From NCBI RefSeq assembly GCF_035594125.1, contig NC_087191.1, positions 4,231,967 to 4,295,966 on the forward strand: 64,000 bases of DNA, written 5' to 3'. This document shows, piece by piece, positions 28,073-39,721 of this stretch. The translations under genes and the position numbers were made by a program. This stretch comes from Scylla paramamosain (lineage: Eukaryota; Arthropoda; Malacostraca; Decapoda; Portunidae). A model generated the notes under the pieces. That model had not been told where the DNA came from and made no database searches. It was given only the letters and a program-made list of their open reading frames with translations. Position 1 is the first letter of the stretch, and every line of letters begins with the position of its first letter.

Positions 28073-28931
28073 TGGAGGATAGCAAAGTTGTAGGCTAGTT
28101 CACCAGGATGGTCAGTGAAGAAGAGGAAAGCTAAAGCTGGTGGTGAACATTGAAGTCTCCAAGAATGGAGATCTCTACGAAAGGGAAGAGGGTCAGAATG
28201 TGCTCCACTTTGGAAGCTAAGTAGTCAAATAATTTCTTATAATCAGAGGAGTTAGGTGAGAGGTATACAGCACAGATAAATTAAGTATGAGAGTGACTCT
28301 GTAGTCGTAGCCAGATGGTGGAAAACTCGGAAGATTCAAGAGTGTGGGCACGAGAGCAGGTTAAGTCATTGCGCACATAAACGCAGCATCCAGCTTTGGA
28401 TCGAAAATGAGGATAGAGAAAGTAGGAGGGAACAGAAAAGGGGCTACTGTCAGTTGCCTCAGACACCTGAGTTTCAGTGAGGAAAAGATGAGGTTTAGAA
28501 GAGGAGAGGTGGTGTTCTACAGATTGAAAATTAGATCTTAGACAGCGAATGTTGCAGAAGTCAATGAAGAAAAAGTTGAGGGGGGTGTCAAGACACTTAG
28601 GGTCGTCGACAGAAAGGCAGTTCGACCTGGGGACATTTATGTTCCCCTCCCCAGATGGGGACTCCGAGGCTGGTGTAGGAGTCGCCATGATGATTTTAAA
28701 ATTTTTGAGTGAAGGGTGTGTGTGTTATTAGGTGCTTGTAGTTTTGTGTGGAGGAAGAAAGTTCTCTTTAGAGGGCAGGCTGTGAATGCCCTCTTGTGTT
28801 GTGAGACACAAAGGGAAACGTTCAGTGAGGTCACAACTGGGTTTAATGATAATTTCACAGCACCCCCTGAACTGTGCTTTAGACCTCACTGGGAGTAATT
28901 ATCGTTTTGGCAGGTGTCTACTGCCTCCTCT
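28073..28931 (-). mobile_element. Family A copy A7, 5' part, inverted
   Basis: The - strand copy with an intact 5' end (GGCAGGTGTCTACTG at 28910-28924, which is the family start in reverse). Its ATG is at 28688 and the endonuclease runs to the NFAIL position at 28080. A stop is present after the SHSHT position. It may be the 5' half of the same - strand element as A5, with A6 between them. Confidence 0.8.
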
Positions 28932-29044
28932 TATAAATTAAATGAATGTATATTACGTAAATGTTTGTAATTTGGACAGCATTGTTTAACGTACTTCACA
29001 TTTAATAAAAAATAAATAAAAAAAATATAATTTCTTTGATACAG

Positions 29045-29188
29045 GAGTGCTTCCAGCCGTACAACACGGCGCTGGGTGTGCAGAGTCACTCACCACTCAA
29101 GAGGAACCTGGACCAGGCAGTGAACTGGGTTCGACAGGCCGGGCTACCCTACCAATTTAGGCGTGAGACGCTGATGATTGTTAGACAG
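29045..29188 (+). CDS. Ionotropic-receptor-type channel, second visible exon
   Basis: A 48-codon exon, phase 0 at both ends, with acceptor TTTGATACAG|GAG and donor CAG|GTAAAT. It encodes ECFQPYNTALGVQSHSPLKR, then DQAVNWVRQAGLPYQF and IVRQ. A K/EC...P...G...NSPL pattern followed by an amphipathic helix with AGL is the signature of the end of the S2 lobe in ionotropic receptors. Joined to the previous exon it reads LVK-ECFQPY without a break, which supports both the splice choice and the family. The ligand is unknown. It sits between family A copy A7 and unassigned intron. Confidence 0.75.
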
Positions 29189-29639
29189 GTAAATGTGAGC
29201 TGGTTGATCCTTTTGCAAGTGATTGCGGTTGATGACTGGCAAAATAAATGTTGAAAAAAAAAATACCGTTCCTTACCACTTCTTCTCTTACTTTCCCAAA
29301 CATAAAGCTGAAATTAGGTTGACCAATTTAGTTATAAAGGTGTCTCGGTTGCTCTGTTCTAAGAAAGTTCAAACAGCAATAAGAGAAAAGTAAAGCAGCA
29401 CACTGGTAAATATGGCATCATGGTTTCCTTAATTAACGAGATCCTGCCTCATTTCTGTTTCCAGTCACTGTTATTATATAACATTGCTTAGTTTTATACA
29501 TTTAGTTGTGTTTTAGTTGCTTTTAATATTTCGTAGAACTCCATCTTCAGTTGTTTTTAACATTTTGTATTAGTTTTATTTCATTTTTATCTTTTTTATT
29601 TATTATGTTTTTTATTCCAATGCATACGACCGTGTTTTT
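29189..29639 (+). other. Receptor intron, unassigned part
   Basis: The intron starts GTAAATGTG. It is AT-rich, with no repeat recognised until the 3' end of family A copy A8. Confidence 0.5.
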
Positions 29640-32086
29640 TTTTTTTAAGAGGCCCACTGGCCAAAGGCAACAAAAATTTTGAAAAAAAGAGGCCTACTTA
29701 ATGCCAGCTCCCACAGAAATGTCAGACGCAATAAAGAAAAACACAAAAGATAAGTATTTTGAAACATTCCTCTGGAAAGAGTTCAACCCATAGGAAAGAG
29801 AAACTACAGAAGTAAGCATGCACTTCCAGAGTTTACCAGAGAAAAGGATGAATGCTTGACAATACTGGTTCACTCTTACATTAGACAGGTGGACTGAATA
29901 GGAATGAGAGAAAGAAGAAAGTCTTGTGCAGCAAGGCCACGGGATAAGGGAGGCATGCAGTTAGCAAGATCAGAAGAGCAGTTACTGTGAAAATTGCGGT
30001 CGAAGATACCAAGAGATGCAACACTGCGGCGATGAGAAAGAGACTGAAGACAGTCAGTTAGAGTACAATAGTAGATAACACGAAAAGCTTCTGATTCCAC
30101 CCTATCTAAAATAGCGGTATGAGTGGAACCACCCATACATGTGAAGCATGCTCCATACATGGAAGGATAAGGCCCCTGTGCAGGATTAGCAGTTGGGTGG
30201 ATGGGAAGAAAAAAAAAAATGTAGAGACGTCTCACAACACCTAACTTCATAGAAGCTGTTTTAGCTACAAATGAGATGTGAAGTTTCCAGTTTAGATTGT
30301 AAGCAAAGGATAGAACGGGATGTTCAGTGTAGTGTCAAGTTGATAGATGGAAAAAAATTGAGTTTTGGGGGCATTGAACATTACTAAGTCTGCTCTGCCC
30401 CAATCGATAGTTTTAGAGACATCAGAAGTCAGTCGTTCCGAGGCTTCCCTGCGTGAACTGTTTATTTCCTGAAGTGCTGGACATCGACGAGAACACGAGG
30501 AAAAGTGCAGGATGGTGTCATCAGCGTAGGAGTGGATAGGACAATAAGTTCGGTTTAGAAGATCATTGGTGAATAATAGGAAGAGAGTAGGTGACAGGAC
30601 AGAACCCTGAAGAACACCAGTGTTAACAGACTTAAAAGAACAATGATCGTTTACCAGAAAAGCAATATAACAGTCAGAAAGGAAACTTAAGATGAAGTTA
30701 CAGGGAACGATAAAAGACGTAGGAGAGTAACTTAGAAATCAAAGCTTTGAGCCAGACTCTATCAAACGCTTTTGATATGTCTAAGACAACAGCGAAAGCT
30801 TCACCAAAATCATCATAATGATGACGAAGACTCACCAGTAAAGCAGCCTCGATGAAACCCATACTGGCGATCAGATAGAAGGATGTGAAGTGATAGATAT
30901 TTAAGAATCTTCCTGTTGAGGATAGATTAAAAAACATAAGAGAGGCAGAAAATTACAGCAATAGGATGGTAGTTTGAGGGATTAGAATGGTCACAATTTT
31001 TAGGAAAGGTAGATGCTGATAGACAAAGTTGGAAGAGTTTTACTAGGCAAAGTGCAAGCACGGAGGCACAGTTTCGGAGAACGTCCATCAGGTCCAAAAG
31101 CCTTTCGAGGGTTAAGGCCCGGGAGGACAGGGAAAACATCACTCAGAAGAATTTTAATGGGTAACATTAATTAATCGGTGGGTGGAGTTGAGAGGAGACG
31201 GAGGAACAAGCACTAAATCATGCAAGGTAGAATTCTTTGTAAAGGTTTGAGCGAAGAGTTCAGCTTTAGAAATAGATGAGATCGCAGTGGTGTCATCAGA
31301 TTGAAATAAAAGACAGGAAGATTAAGAAGCAGAAGTTCCTGGCTACGTGCCAGAAATAACGAAGGAAGTTAAGTCTTGAAAGATTTCGACACTTTCTATT
31401 ACTGAAGGAATTTTTGGACAGTCAGAGGCTTAGTATGATTGTGGTGATGGAAGGCTGAAATACCTTTTGTCAGCCACCTCTCTATCATGTATACCATATT
31501 GAACCAAGGATTGAAAGATTTAGGTCGAGAAAAAGAGTGAGTGAGGAGCGTACGCCTCCATGGCAGGCATTATCACCTCTGTTATGCACCCAGCACACTG
31601 AGATGGGTCTCTGACACGGAAGCAGTAGTAATTGCAAAGAAAATCAAAATAATACCTCTTAAGGTCTTTCAATAAGCAGAGGCAAAACGCCGGATGCACC
31701 TCCGCTTTTTGGGATCCTGGGGAGGGATTGGAGCGAGAGAAGATACAAATATGAAATTTTGATCGGAGGAGCCTAACGCAGAAGACAGGATGACAGCATT
31801 AGCAAAAGGATTAGGAGTTAAGAAAAGATCAAGAATAATGAGTGTATTTCCGAGACGGTCAGGAATATTAATAGCCTATTGCAATATTTGCTCTAAGTCA
31901 TGGAGGATAACAAAGATAAAGGCTAGTTCACCAGTATGGTCATTGAAGGGAGAGCAAAGCCAAATTGAAGTCTCCAAAAATGAAGATCTCCATGAAAGTG
32001 AAGAGTGTCAGAATGTGCTCCACTTTAAAAGTTAAGTAGAAAAAAATTCTTACTGTGTAAGAGGAGTTTGGTGAGAAGTATGCAGC
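29640..32086 (-). mobile_element. Family A copy A8, in receptor intron
   Basis: The - strand copy starts with its 3' UTR beside a T-run (29636-29646). It passes through the RT (the YADD region in reverse is at about 30515-30530) and the endonuclease, and stops abruptly at the VYFS position (32086). The 5' end is lost. Numerous stops and small deletions mark it as old. It meets the + strand copy A9 head to head. Confidence 0.8.
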
Positions 32087-33592
32087 ATTGAACGTTTCTC
32101 TTTATGTCTCTTAACACAAGGGGGCAGTCACAGCCTGCCCTCTAAAGACAACTCTCTTGCTCCACACAAAACTACAAGCACCTAATAACACAGACACCTT
32201 CACTCAAAATTTCAAAATTAACATGGCGACTCCTACACCAGCCAAGTTGGACTGCCCTTCTGACAACGACCCTAAGTGTCTTGACACCCCCTTCAACTTT
32301 TTTTCCAGTAACTTCTGCAACGTTCGCGGTCTAAGATCTAATTTTCAATCTGTAGAACACCACCTCTCCTCTTCTAAACCTCATCTTTTCTTCACTGAGA
32401 ATCAGGTGTTTGAGGCAACTGAGAGTAGCCCATTTTCTGTTCCCTCCTATTCTCTCTATCCCCATCTTCAATCCAAAGCTGGATGTTGCGTTCATGTGCG
32501 CAACCTGCTCTCGTGACCACGCTCTTCAATCTTCCGAGTTTTCCACCAACTGGCTGCGACTGCAGAGTCACTCTCAAACTAAATCTATCTGTCCTGTATA
32601 CCTCTCACCTAACATATCTAACTATAAGAAATACTTTGACCACTTAACTTCCAAAGTGGAGCACATTCTGACCCTCTTCCCTTTTGCAGAGATCTCCATT
32701 CATGGAGACTTCAGTGTTCACCACCAACTTTGACTTTCCTCTCTCCCTTCACTGACCATCCTGGTGAACTAGCCTTCAATTTTGCTATCCTCCATGACCT
32801 AGAGCAATTGGTGCAACACCCTACTCGTATTCCTGACCGTCTTGGAGATACGCCCAACAGTCTTTACCTTTTCCTGACGTCTAATTCTTCTGCTTATGCT
32901 GTCACCCTGTCTTCTCCGTTGTGCTCCGTTGTGGTCCGATCACAATCTCATATCTTTATCTTGTCCTATCGCTCTAATCCCTCCTCTGGATCCCAAAAAG
33001 CGGAGGTGCCTCTGGCGTTTTGCCTCTGCTAGTTGGGGGACCTGAGGAGGTATTTTGCTGATTTTCCTTGGAAGGACTACTGCTTCCGTGTCAGAGACCC
33101 GTCTTTGTGTGCTGAACGCATAACAGAGGTGATAGAGTCTGGCATGTAGGCGTACATACCTCACTCTTTTTCTTGACATAAACCTTCCAAACGCTGGTTT
33201 AACACAGCTTGTTCTCGTACTATACAAGATAGAGAGGTGGCCCACAGGAGGTACTTCTCTGGGCCACTCATGCACTCATGCACTTTATATTTCTGCCCGG
33301 AACCTTGCCAAGTCTGTACTCCAATCAGCCAGAAACTCCTTCATTAACAGCAAGTTTCAAAATCTTTCAAGATCTATCTCCCCTCGTCACTTCTGGCGTC
33401 TAGCCAAAAATATCTCTAATAACTTTGCTTCTTCTTCTTTCTCTCCTTTATTTCAACCAGATGGTACCACTGCTATCTCTAAAGCTGTATCTCTAAAGCT
33501 GAGCTCTTCGCTCAAACCTTTGCTAAAAACTCAACCTTGGACGATTATGGGCTTGTTCCTCCCTCTCCTCCAACCTCTGACTACTTCATGCT
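32087..33592 (+). mobile_element. Family A copy A9, 5' segment
   Basis: Starts in the family A 5' UTR (TGAACGTTTCTCTTTATGTC), with the ORF2 ATG at 32223. The endonuclease and linker continue to the SDYFM codons, where an RTE-like element has inserted. TACTTCATGCT at 33582-33592 is repeated at 36504-36514, where A9 resumes. Frameshifts occur at about 32512 and 32731 and elsewhere. Confidence 0.88.
33582..33592. repeat. Left target-site duplication of family D element
   Basis: TACTTCATGCT, identical to 36504-36514. Confidence 0.85.
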
Positions 33593-33629
33593 CAATCAAT
33601 TTAATTCAATTCTGCTCCCAGGTAGGCTT

Positions 33630-33905
33630 TCAGCCTATCAGGCGGGCCAGCACTCTTCTCCAGTTAGTCCTCTCAAAGCTTTCTTCCTCCCTCAATTCTT
33701 CCAACGTTCCCAGTCCATTCGACTCCAGGATTTCTTCCACTCCGTCCTTCCATCTCTTCTTCGGTCTCCCTCTAGTTCTTCTACCTTCTGGCCTCCAGTT
33801 CCATCTTTTCTTTGTAATTCTTTCTTCATGCAACCTCTCCACTTGTCCAAGCCATCTTAGCTGTGCCTTTTCTATTTTGTTTCTAACTGACGTTACTCCA
33901 ATCAT
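33630..33905 (-). pseudogene. Family D C-terminal tail
   Basis: An open frame of 91 codons ending near the 3' UTR. It includes RNKIEKAQLRWLGQVERLHE and GRPKKRWKDGVEEIL. The arrangement (R-L-R-W-x-G-H-type, then RGRPKKRW) is the usual C-terminal region of RTE-like LINE proteins after the RT thumb. Confidence 0.7.
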
Positions 33906-34511
33906 TTATCTTATTTTAACATTTCTGATTCGATCTCTTCTAGTTTTATTTACTATTGCTCTCAGGGTTCTCATTTTTGCCGATTGAATTCTGCTCCAGT
34001 CTCTTGTGGTTAATGTCCAACTTTCTGAGGCATATATTATAACTGGTACCAGAACTGATTCAAATATAGTTTTCCTTGCCTCTGTAGGAATATGTTTATC
34101 CTTTAGGGTAGTATACAGAGCACAGACACCCCTACATTACTTTGATAGTCTTTCAGTTATCTCTTCTTTGTTCTTATATCCATCTTTTGCAAACACACTT
34201 CCCAGATATAAAAAAAAAAAAACTCAGCTTCTTTCACATATTCATTTTCAATTTCTGTTTATACAATATCTTCATTTTCCTTTGTTACAGTTAGTATTTC
34301 AGTCTTTTATACTGATGCTCAACCCCGCCTCGTTAAAGCACTTTTTCGAACAATTTAGAGATCTCTCGAACTGCAGCCTGTTATTACTCCAGCAGGCTAT
34401 GTCATCCGCATACATTACTACATCTCCATCTCCATGAACTCCTATTCTCTCTTTATACCTTTTTTATGATGTAATCAATATATGCTATGAATAGTAATGG
34501 AGACAGCACAT

Positions 34512-34651
34512 TTCCTTATTTTACTCCTGTTGTTACATCAGACCACTCATCTTTCTCATAACCAGTCTTAACACGGCTTACTTCCTTGTTTTACTCCTGT
34601 TGTTACATCAGACCACTCATTTTTCTTATAACCAGTCTTAACACGGCTTAT
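34512..34651. repeat. 70-bp tandem duplication inside family D
   Basis: 34512-34581 is repeated at 34582-34651 with about four differences, both including CCTGTTGTTACATCAGACC. Confidence 0.85.
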
Positions 34652-35623
34652 ATGTACTTTCTATGACTTTCTGCAGTTTTTTCGTCATTCCATAATCCTC
34701 CACTAAACATTTCCAAAGTTTATTTCTTGGAACAAAATCGAATGCTTTTGTCAGGTCTATAAAAGCACAATATAAATTTCTGTTGAACTCCCAGCATTTT
34801 TCCATGACCATTCTCAAAATAAAAATAGGGTCTGATGTACTTCGATCCTTCCTATACCCATGCTGTTCTTCTCCTAGCTTCGGCTCTATCACTGTTCTAG
34901 CTCGCTTTTCAAGAATTCTTTTATAAAGTTTAGCCATGTGGTTAATGAGAGAAATGCTCTATAATTGCTACAGCGTGATGAGTCACCTTTTTCTTTATAG
35001 ATGGGTCGTATGATGGTCTTACCCCAATCTTGTGGTATGGTTTCTTCTCTCCAGGCTTTATTGAATAATCTCAATATTTTCTCTTTCAGGATGTTACTTC
35101 CCTCTTTAATCAAATTGAATGGTAAGGCATCACATCCCGGTGCTTTATCGTTTTTCATCTTCAGGGTTTCTTCTAGCTCATCTCTTGTTACATCGTTATC
35201 TTGTTCTTGTCTCTCACCAATCTCCTCCTCGTTCTCCATGCCTTCACCGATGTCTTCACCTCCAGCATTCAGCAGCTTTTTAAAACAGTTTTGCCATTTT
35301 TCATTTATCTTGTTCGGTTCTACGATCACATTACCTACTTCATCTTTAATATTATACACCATGCTTTTGCTCTTTGCTAATCCAAAGATTTTCTTCCTAC
35401 TAGCTTTTAGATCTTGTTCCACTGTCCTAACTTTTTTCCAAAAATTTTTTTGTGCTATTCTTTTCACTCCTTCAGCCTTATTTCTTGCAATTACATACTC
35501 CATTCTTGTTTCCAGTGTTTTATGTCTTAACCATTTTCTCAGTGTCTTCACTTTTTCCTTGACTGCACACTTTACTTCCTCTGTTACCCAAGGTGAATGC
35601 CTTTTTTTGCTACCTCCCACCAT
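34638..35623 (-). pseudogene. Family D linker and reverse transcriptase region
   Basis: A first open piece (35623-34889) begins WVTEEVKCAVKEKVKT and includes KAPGCDALPFNLIKEG and GKTIIRPIYKEKGD, the RT entry motifs. A shifted piece (34937-34638) has EEQHGYRKDRSTSDPIF and CAFIDLTKAFDFVPR, the first catalytic Asp. The two overlap in different frames, marking a frameshift at about 34900-34930. The expected G-x-x-QG and YxDD motifs are not readable in the region to 34450, which is disturbed by a 70-bp duplication. Confidence 0.7.
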
Positions 35624-35790
35624 TTTTGTTCCTAATGTTTCTTCTGCGACACCTTTGATTGTTTCTTGCAGAGCTTGCCAGTCCTCATCCCCTCTATGAT
35701 CAATTTCCTCATCTACTGCTGCTCTATATTTATCCTTTGTTTCGCCATCTTTTAGTGACTCAACTTTGATGGCTTTTCTCTTTTAGATTT

Positions 35791-36441
35791 TCACCTTTTG
35801 TGTTTTTTCACTTCTTCTCCAAAGGGTTCGATGATATCTTTTATACTTCTTCTATCCTGTCCTACTCTAGCATTAAAGTCACCCATGATAATAGTGACAT
35901 TATCTGGATTCAGATTAATGTTATCCTCCAGCATCTCCATATACTCCCTTTTTTCTTCATCAGTGTGTCCTTGTTGAGGTGCGTACACCTGATATATAAA
36001 GTATTTCTTGTCCCTGATGTTCAGAATACAGATTAGCCTTTCATTAATTAATTTTACTTCTTGAATGTATGGTGAGAGTGTTGGTCCTACAGTGATCGCT
36101 ACGCCATGTTTCCTTCTTCCTGCCCCGACTTCACTATACATCAGAACAAACCCACCACCGAGATCCTTTCCTTTTTCTTTTCCAAAATGTCTTGTCTCTG
36201 CTATACCAAATATATCTATTTTTCTTCTCTGCATCATTTCAATGATTTCTTTTTCTTTATCTGTGTAGGTAGCAATGTTTAAAGCTGCACATCTAATTTT
36301 TGGCACCGTCCTAGGTCTTGCCCATAAACGTCTCCTGTTTCGTCTACGATAGGTCCATCCTGGTTCCGAGGCTGATCCTTGAGTTTCCCGAGCAGTGTCT
36401 TTTTTTACGTCACGGCTTGCTAGGCCTGTCGTGACAACCAT
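35791..36441 (-). pseudogene. Family D endonuclease region
   Basis: An open frame of 216 codons. Residues 1-45 are basic (RRRNRRRLWARPRT). The APE-type endonuclease then follows: RCAALNIATYTDKEKEI, IDIFGIAETRHFG (the catalytic Glu region), LICILNIRDKKYFIYQVYAP and MGDFNARVGQ (the D-x-N motif). This pattern is typical of RTE-like LINEs. The frame ends before the closing S-D-H motif. Confidence 0.75.
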
Positions 36442-36503
36442 CCTATTTTATCCGGGCTTGGGACCGGCATGGGATTCTGGCTGTCATTTCCCATGGCATA
36501 GTT

Positions 36504-36514
36504 TACTTCATGCT
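36504..36514. repeat. Right target-site duplication of family D element
   Basis: TACTTCATGCT, identical to 33582-33592. A9 coding sequence resumes directly. Confidence 0.85.
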
Positions 36515-38133
36515 ACCTATTAAAATTCTTCGCAATGATGTTTTTCATGCCTCCGTTGGCCTAAACCCTCAGGAGGTTTATGGACCTTATGGTGTCCCTC
36601 CTATTGTTCTCCGAAACTGTGCCTCCGTGCTTGCACCTTGCTTAGTCAAACTCTTTCAGCTCTGTCTGTCAACATCTACCTTTCCTTCTTGCTGGAAGTT
36701 TGCCTACATTCAGCCTGTTCCTAAAAAGGGGTGACCGTTCTAATCCCTTTTGCTTTAATTTCCTGCCTACCTAAAGTTTTAGAATCTATTCTCAACAGGA
36801 AGATTCTTAAACATCTATCACTTCTCAACCTTCTATCTGATAGCCGGTATGGGTTCCGTCAAGGCTGCTCTGCTGGTGATCTTCTGGCTTACTGAGTCTT
36901 GGTCATCGTCTTTTAGAGATTTTGGTGAAACATTTGCTGTTGCCTTGGATATATCAAAGATTTTGATGGAGTCTGGCACAAAGCTTTGATTTCCAAACTA
37001 CCCTCATACAGCTTCTATCCTTCTCTCTGTAACTTCATCTCAAGTTTCCTTTCTGACCGTTCTAATACTGCTGTGGTAGACGGTCACTATTTTTCTCCTA
37101 CATCTATTAACAGTGGTGTTCCTCAGGGTTCTGTCCTGTCACCCACTCTATTCTTATTATTCATCAATGACCTTTTAAACCAAACCTCTTGTCCTATCCA
37201 TTCCTACGCTGATGATACCACTCTGCACTTTTCCACGTCTTTTCATAGACGCCCAACCCTTCAGGAAGTAAACATTTCACGCAGCGAAGCCACAGAACGC
37301 CTGACGTCTGATCATTCTAAAATTTCTGATTGGGGTAGAGCAAACTTGATATTGTTAAGTGCCTCAAAAACTCAATTCCTCCTATCAACTCGACACAACC
37401 TTCTAGACAACTATCCCCTCTTCTTCAATGGCACTCAACTGTCACCCTCTTCTACACGGAACATCATCGGTCTGTCATTTTCATATAATCTGAACTGTAA
37501 ACTTCAAATCTTATCTCTAGCTAAAACAGCTTTTGTGAAGTTAGTCTTTCTGAGACGTTTTCGCAAGTTTTTCACCACCCCAGTTGCTAACTCTGTATAA
37601 TGGCCTTATCCGTCCTTGTATAGAGTATGCTTCACATGTCTGGGGCGTTCCACTCATACTGCTCTTCTAAAAAGGATGGAATCAAAAGCTTTTCGTCTCA
37701 TCAACTCCTGTTCTCTAACTGTCTTCAGCCTCTCTCTCATCGCCGCAATGTTGCAGCTCTAGCTATCTTCTGTCGCTATTTTCATATTGAGTGTTCTTCT
37801 GATTTTGTTACCTGCATGCCTCCCCTCCTCCCGCGATCTCGCTGTACAAGACTTTGTTCTTTCTCTCACCCCTATTCTGTCCTCTCTAATGGAAGAGTTA
37901 GCCAGTATTCTCTATCACTCATCCCTTTCTCTGGTAAACTCTGGAATTCCCTACCTGCTTCTGTATTTCCACCTTCCTATGACTTGAATTCTTTCAAGAG
38001 GGAGGTTTCAAGACACTTATCCTTCAATTTTTGACTTGGACTTTTGGACACTTTGGACTCTTTTCTAGCAAATAAGTGGGCTTTTTTTTTTATTGAATTT
38101 TGGTTGCTCTTGGCCAGTGTCCCTCCTACACAC
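36504..38133 (+). mobile_element. Family A copy A9, 3' segment
   Basis: Continues A9 after the family D insertion, from the YFMLPIKIL codons through RT. GVPQGSVLSP is at about 37117 and YADD at about 37204. ORF2 ends at 38034. The 3' UTR ends CCAGTGTCCCTCCTAC at 38114-38129 and passes straight into an (AC)n array instead of an A-tail. Several frame breaks occur, for example at 36734 and 37600. Confidence 0.85.
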
Positions 38134-38168
38134 ACACACAGACACACACACACACACACACACACACA
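38128..38168. repeat. (AC)n at the A9 tail
   Basis: About 20 AC units with one AG, in the place where other family A copies have poly-A. Confidence 0.95.
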
Positions 38169-38488
38169 CGAACACAAAGACAAATATTCACCGGGAAATT
38201 TATCGTATGTCTGGCAAGGAGGTGGCTGTCGGTAGTGAATTCAGTGATCAGTGATTTTTGTCTGTTATCATATTGTTTCACAATTGATCGGAAGAAAAGC
38301 ATAAAATATCATATTTTAGATATATTTTCTTGCATTTTTTATACGGTCATAGTAAGAACATTTTCCTAAAACTCTCTCTCGTTTAAAACTTTGTTTTATT
38401 TGGGAAAAATTTTTTGATAGCAGCCCGCAGACAATGGGATAAAAAAAAAAACAGTCGACAATGTAGAAAAAAAAATCAGAGGGTGGTG

Positions 38489-38490
<2 letters not shown>
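38169..38490. other. Receptor intron, unassigned part
   Basis: AT-rich sequence with no element recognised. Confidence 0.4.
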
Positions 38491-38866
<376 letters not shown>

Positions 38867-38923
38867 TCATACATTAATAAATAAATGTAGAAATGTTGAC
38901 TAATATAGTGTATCTATCTTCAG

Positions 38924-39085
38924 GAGAAGAGGACAATACCCAGCGATTCTACGGACACCCCTGAAACTGAGGGAAAAAAACGTGTGTCATTCAGTTTGGA
39001 ACATTTGCAGAGCGTGTTTATAATGTATGGCGTCGGGTGTGGCCTGTCGCTGCTTGCATTCGCTTCGGAGCTACCATTTGCTTGA
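38924..39085 (+). CDS. Ionotropic-receptor-type channel, last exon with final transmembrane helix
   Basis: A 53-codon exon plus TGA stop at 39083-39085. The acceptor is TATCTTCAG at 38915-38923, phase 0, matching the previous exon. It starts EKRTIPSDSTDTPETEGKK, a charged, probably extracellular linker. FSLEHLQSVFIMYGVGCGL and SLLAFASELPFA then form the last membrane helix (M4). The LEHLQ-x-x-F start and G-x-G-x-x-L-S/A-hydrophobic core are what ionotropic receptors show at this place, and a tail of only a few residues is common in them. The intron before it is 9.7 kb and filled with retrotransposons. Together the three exons give a continuous 153-residue C-terminus. Confidence 0.75.
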   Translation, partial: EKRTIPSDSTDTPETEGKKRVSFSLEHLQSVFIMYGVGCGLSLLAFASELPFA

Positions 39086-39204
39086 ATTGCATAAAGTATA
39101 AGCAGTGCATACGCATTTCTCTCCATACTCTAATGATGACTGTTCAACAAATTACATGCCTACTGTAGTATCATTACGAAATTCATATCAGCATTTATCA
39201 ATCT

Positions 39205-39210
39205 AATAAA
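39205..39210 (+). promoter_or_regulatory. Candidate polyadenylation signal of the receptor gene
   Basis: AATAAA 120 bp after the receptor stop codon, in AT-rich sequence. Such hexamers also arise by chance here. Confidence 0.4.
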
Positions 39211-39617
39211 ATTAATTTTTCAAAATACTTGTTCGTCATTGCCGAAGTCACTCAACTGTTCTCCTCTTCTGCACGGAACTTTTTTGAGCTTTTAGGTTTG
39301 ATATGTACGGAATATGAGAATCCCTACTTTTAAACCGGGAAATTTAAGCAATGAAGGTTCATTTGATGATATTTTATCTGATTGTTTGGCTGTCAAATAT
39401 AAATTCTTTGCTACCGAATAATGACTGTTTTAGTAGTATTATCCTTGTCAGTTCTGGTGGTATTATTTATTTATCTATTATTTCATTTTACATTGTGTAT
39501 GTGTGTCATGGTAATCCACTTTATTTAGACGGTTTATATAAATAGTCTTTGCTCCATTTGCCATATTCCCGATTTTCAAATTATATCTCACGACGCCTCA
39601 CAATTTAACATATATAT
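39211..39617. other. Unassigned AT-rich stretch after the receptor gene
   Basis: A 64-codon hydrophobic open frame (39351-39545) has no recognisable family. A family A-like scrap (CACTCAACTGTTCTCCTCTTC) may lie at 39249-39275. Confidence 0.35.
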
Positions 39618-39721
39618 CGAGCTCCGTTGGGCTCCTTCGATCACAACCTCATATGTGTGTCTTGTCCTATCTCTCCAGTCTCTCCTCAGGAACCCCCGAA
39701 GCGGAAGTGCCTCTGGTGTTT
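39618..39721 (+). mobile_element. Family A endonuclease scrap fused to inverted copy A10
   Basis: About 100 bp of the endonuclease end (from GTTGGGCTCC through CCTCTGGTGTTT) on the + strand, joined directly to the - strand copy that follows. Confidence 0.75.

Larger units (their letters stand above)
33593..36503 (-). mobile_element. Family D RTE-like LINE inserted in A9
   Basis: A - strand element of about 2.9 kb with perfect 11-bp flanking duplications. It carries an endonuclease and RT in separate open pieces. It ends in an AT-rich tail of ATTGA-like units (33593-33612 in reverse), as known for RTE-clade LINEs. Its 5' end includes CATGCCGGTCCCAAGCCCGG (reverse of 36451-36470). The whole element lies in the second visible receptor intron, antisense to the gene. 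Frameshifts and at least one internal tandem duplication (34512-34651) make it inactive. Confidence 0.85.

Noticed and set aside
35001..35699. 232-codon + strand frame rich in Ser, Phe and Leu
   Set aside because: It is the antisense shadow of the family D reverse transcriptase region.
33582..38133. Reading A9 and the family D insertion as one novel fused gene
   Set aside because: The perfect 11-bp duplication and opposite strands show an ordinary nested insertion.
38920..39126. A - strand open frame of 68 codons
   Set aside because: It is the shadow of the last receptor exon on the + strand, which has splice site, phase and family motifs.
39351..39545. Hydrophobic 64-codon frame after the receptor gene as an extra channel exon
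   Set aside because: The receptor reading frame already ends in TGA at 39085 and this stretch has no splice sites or family motifs.
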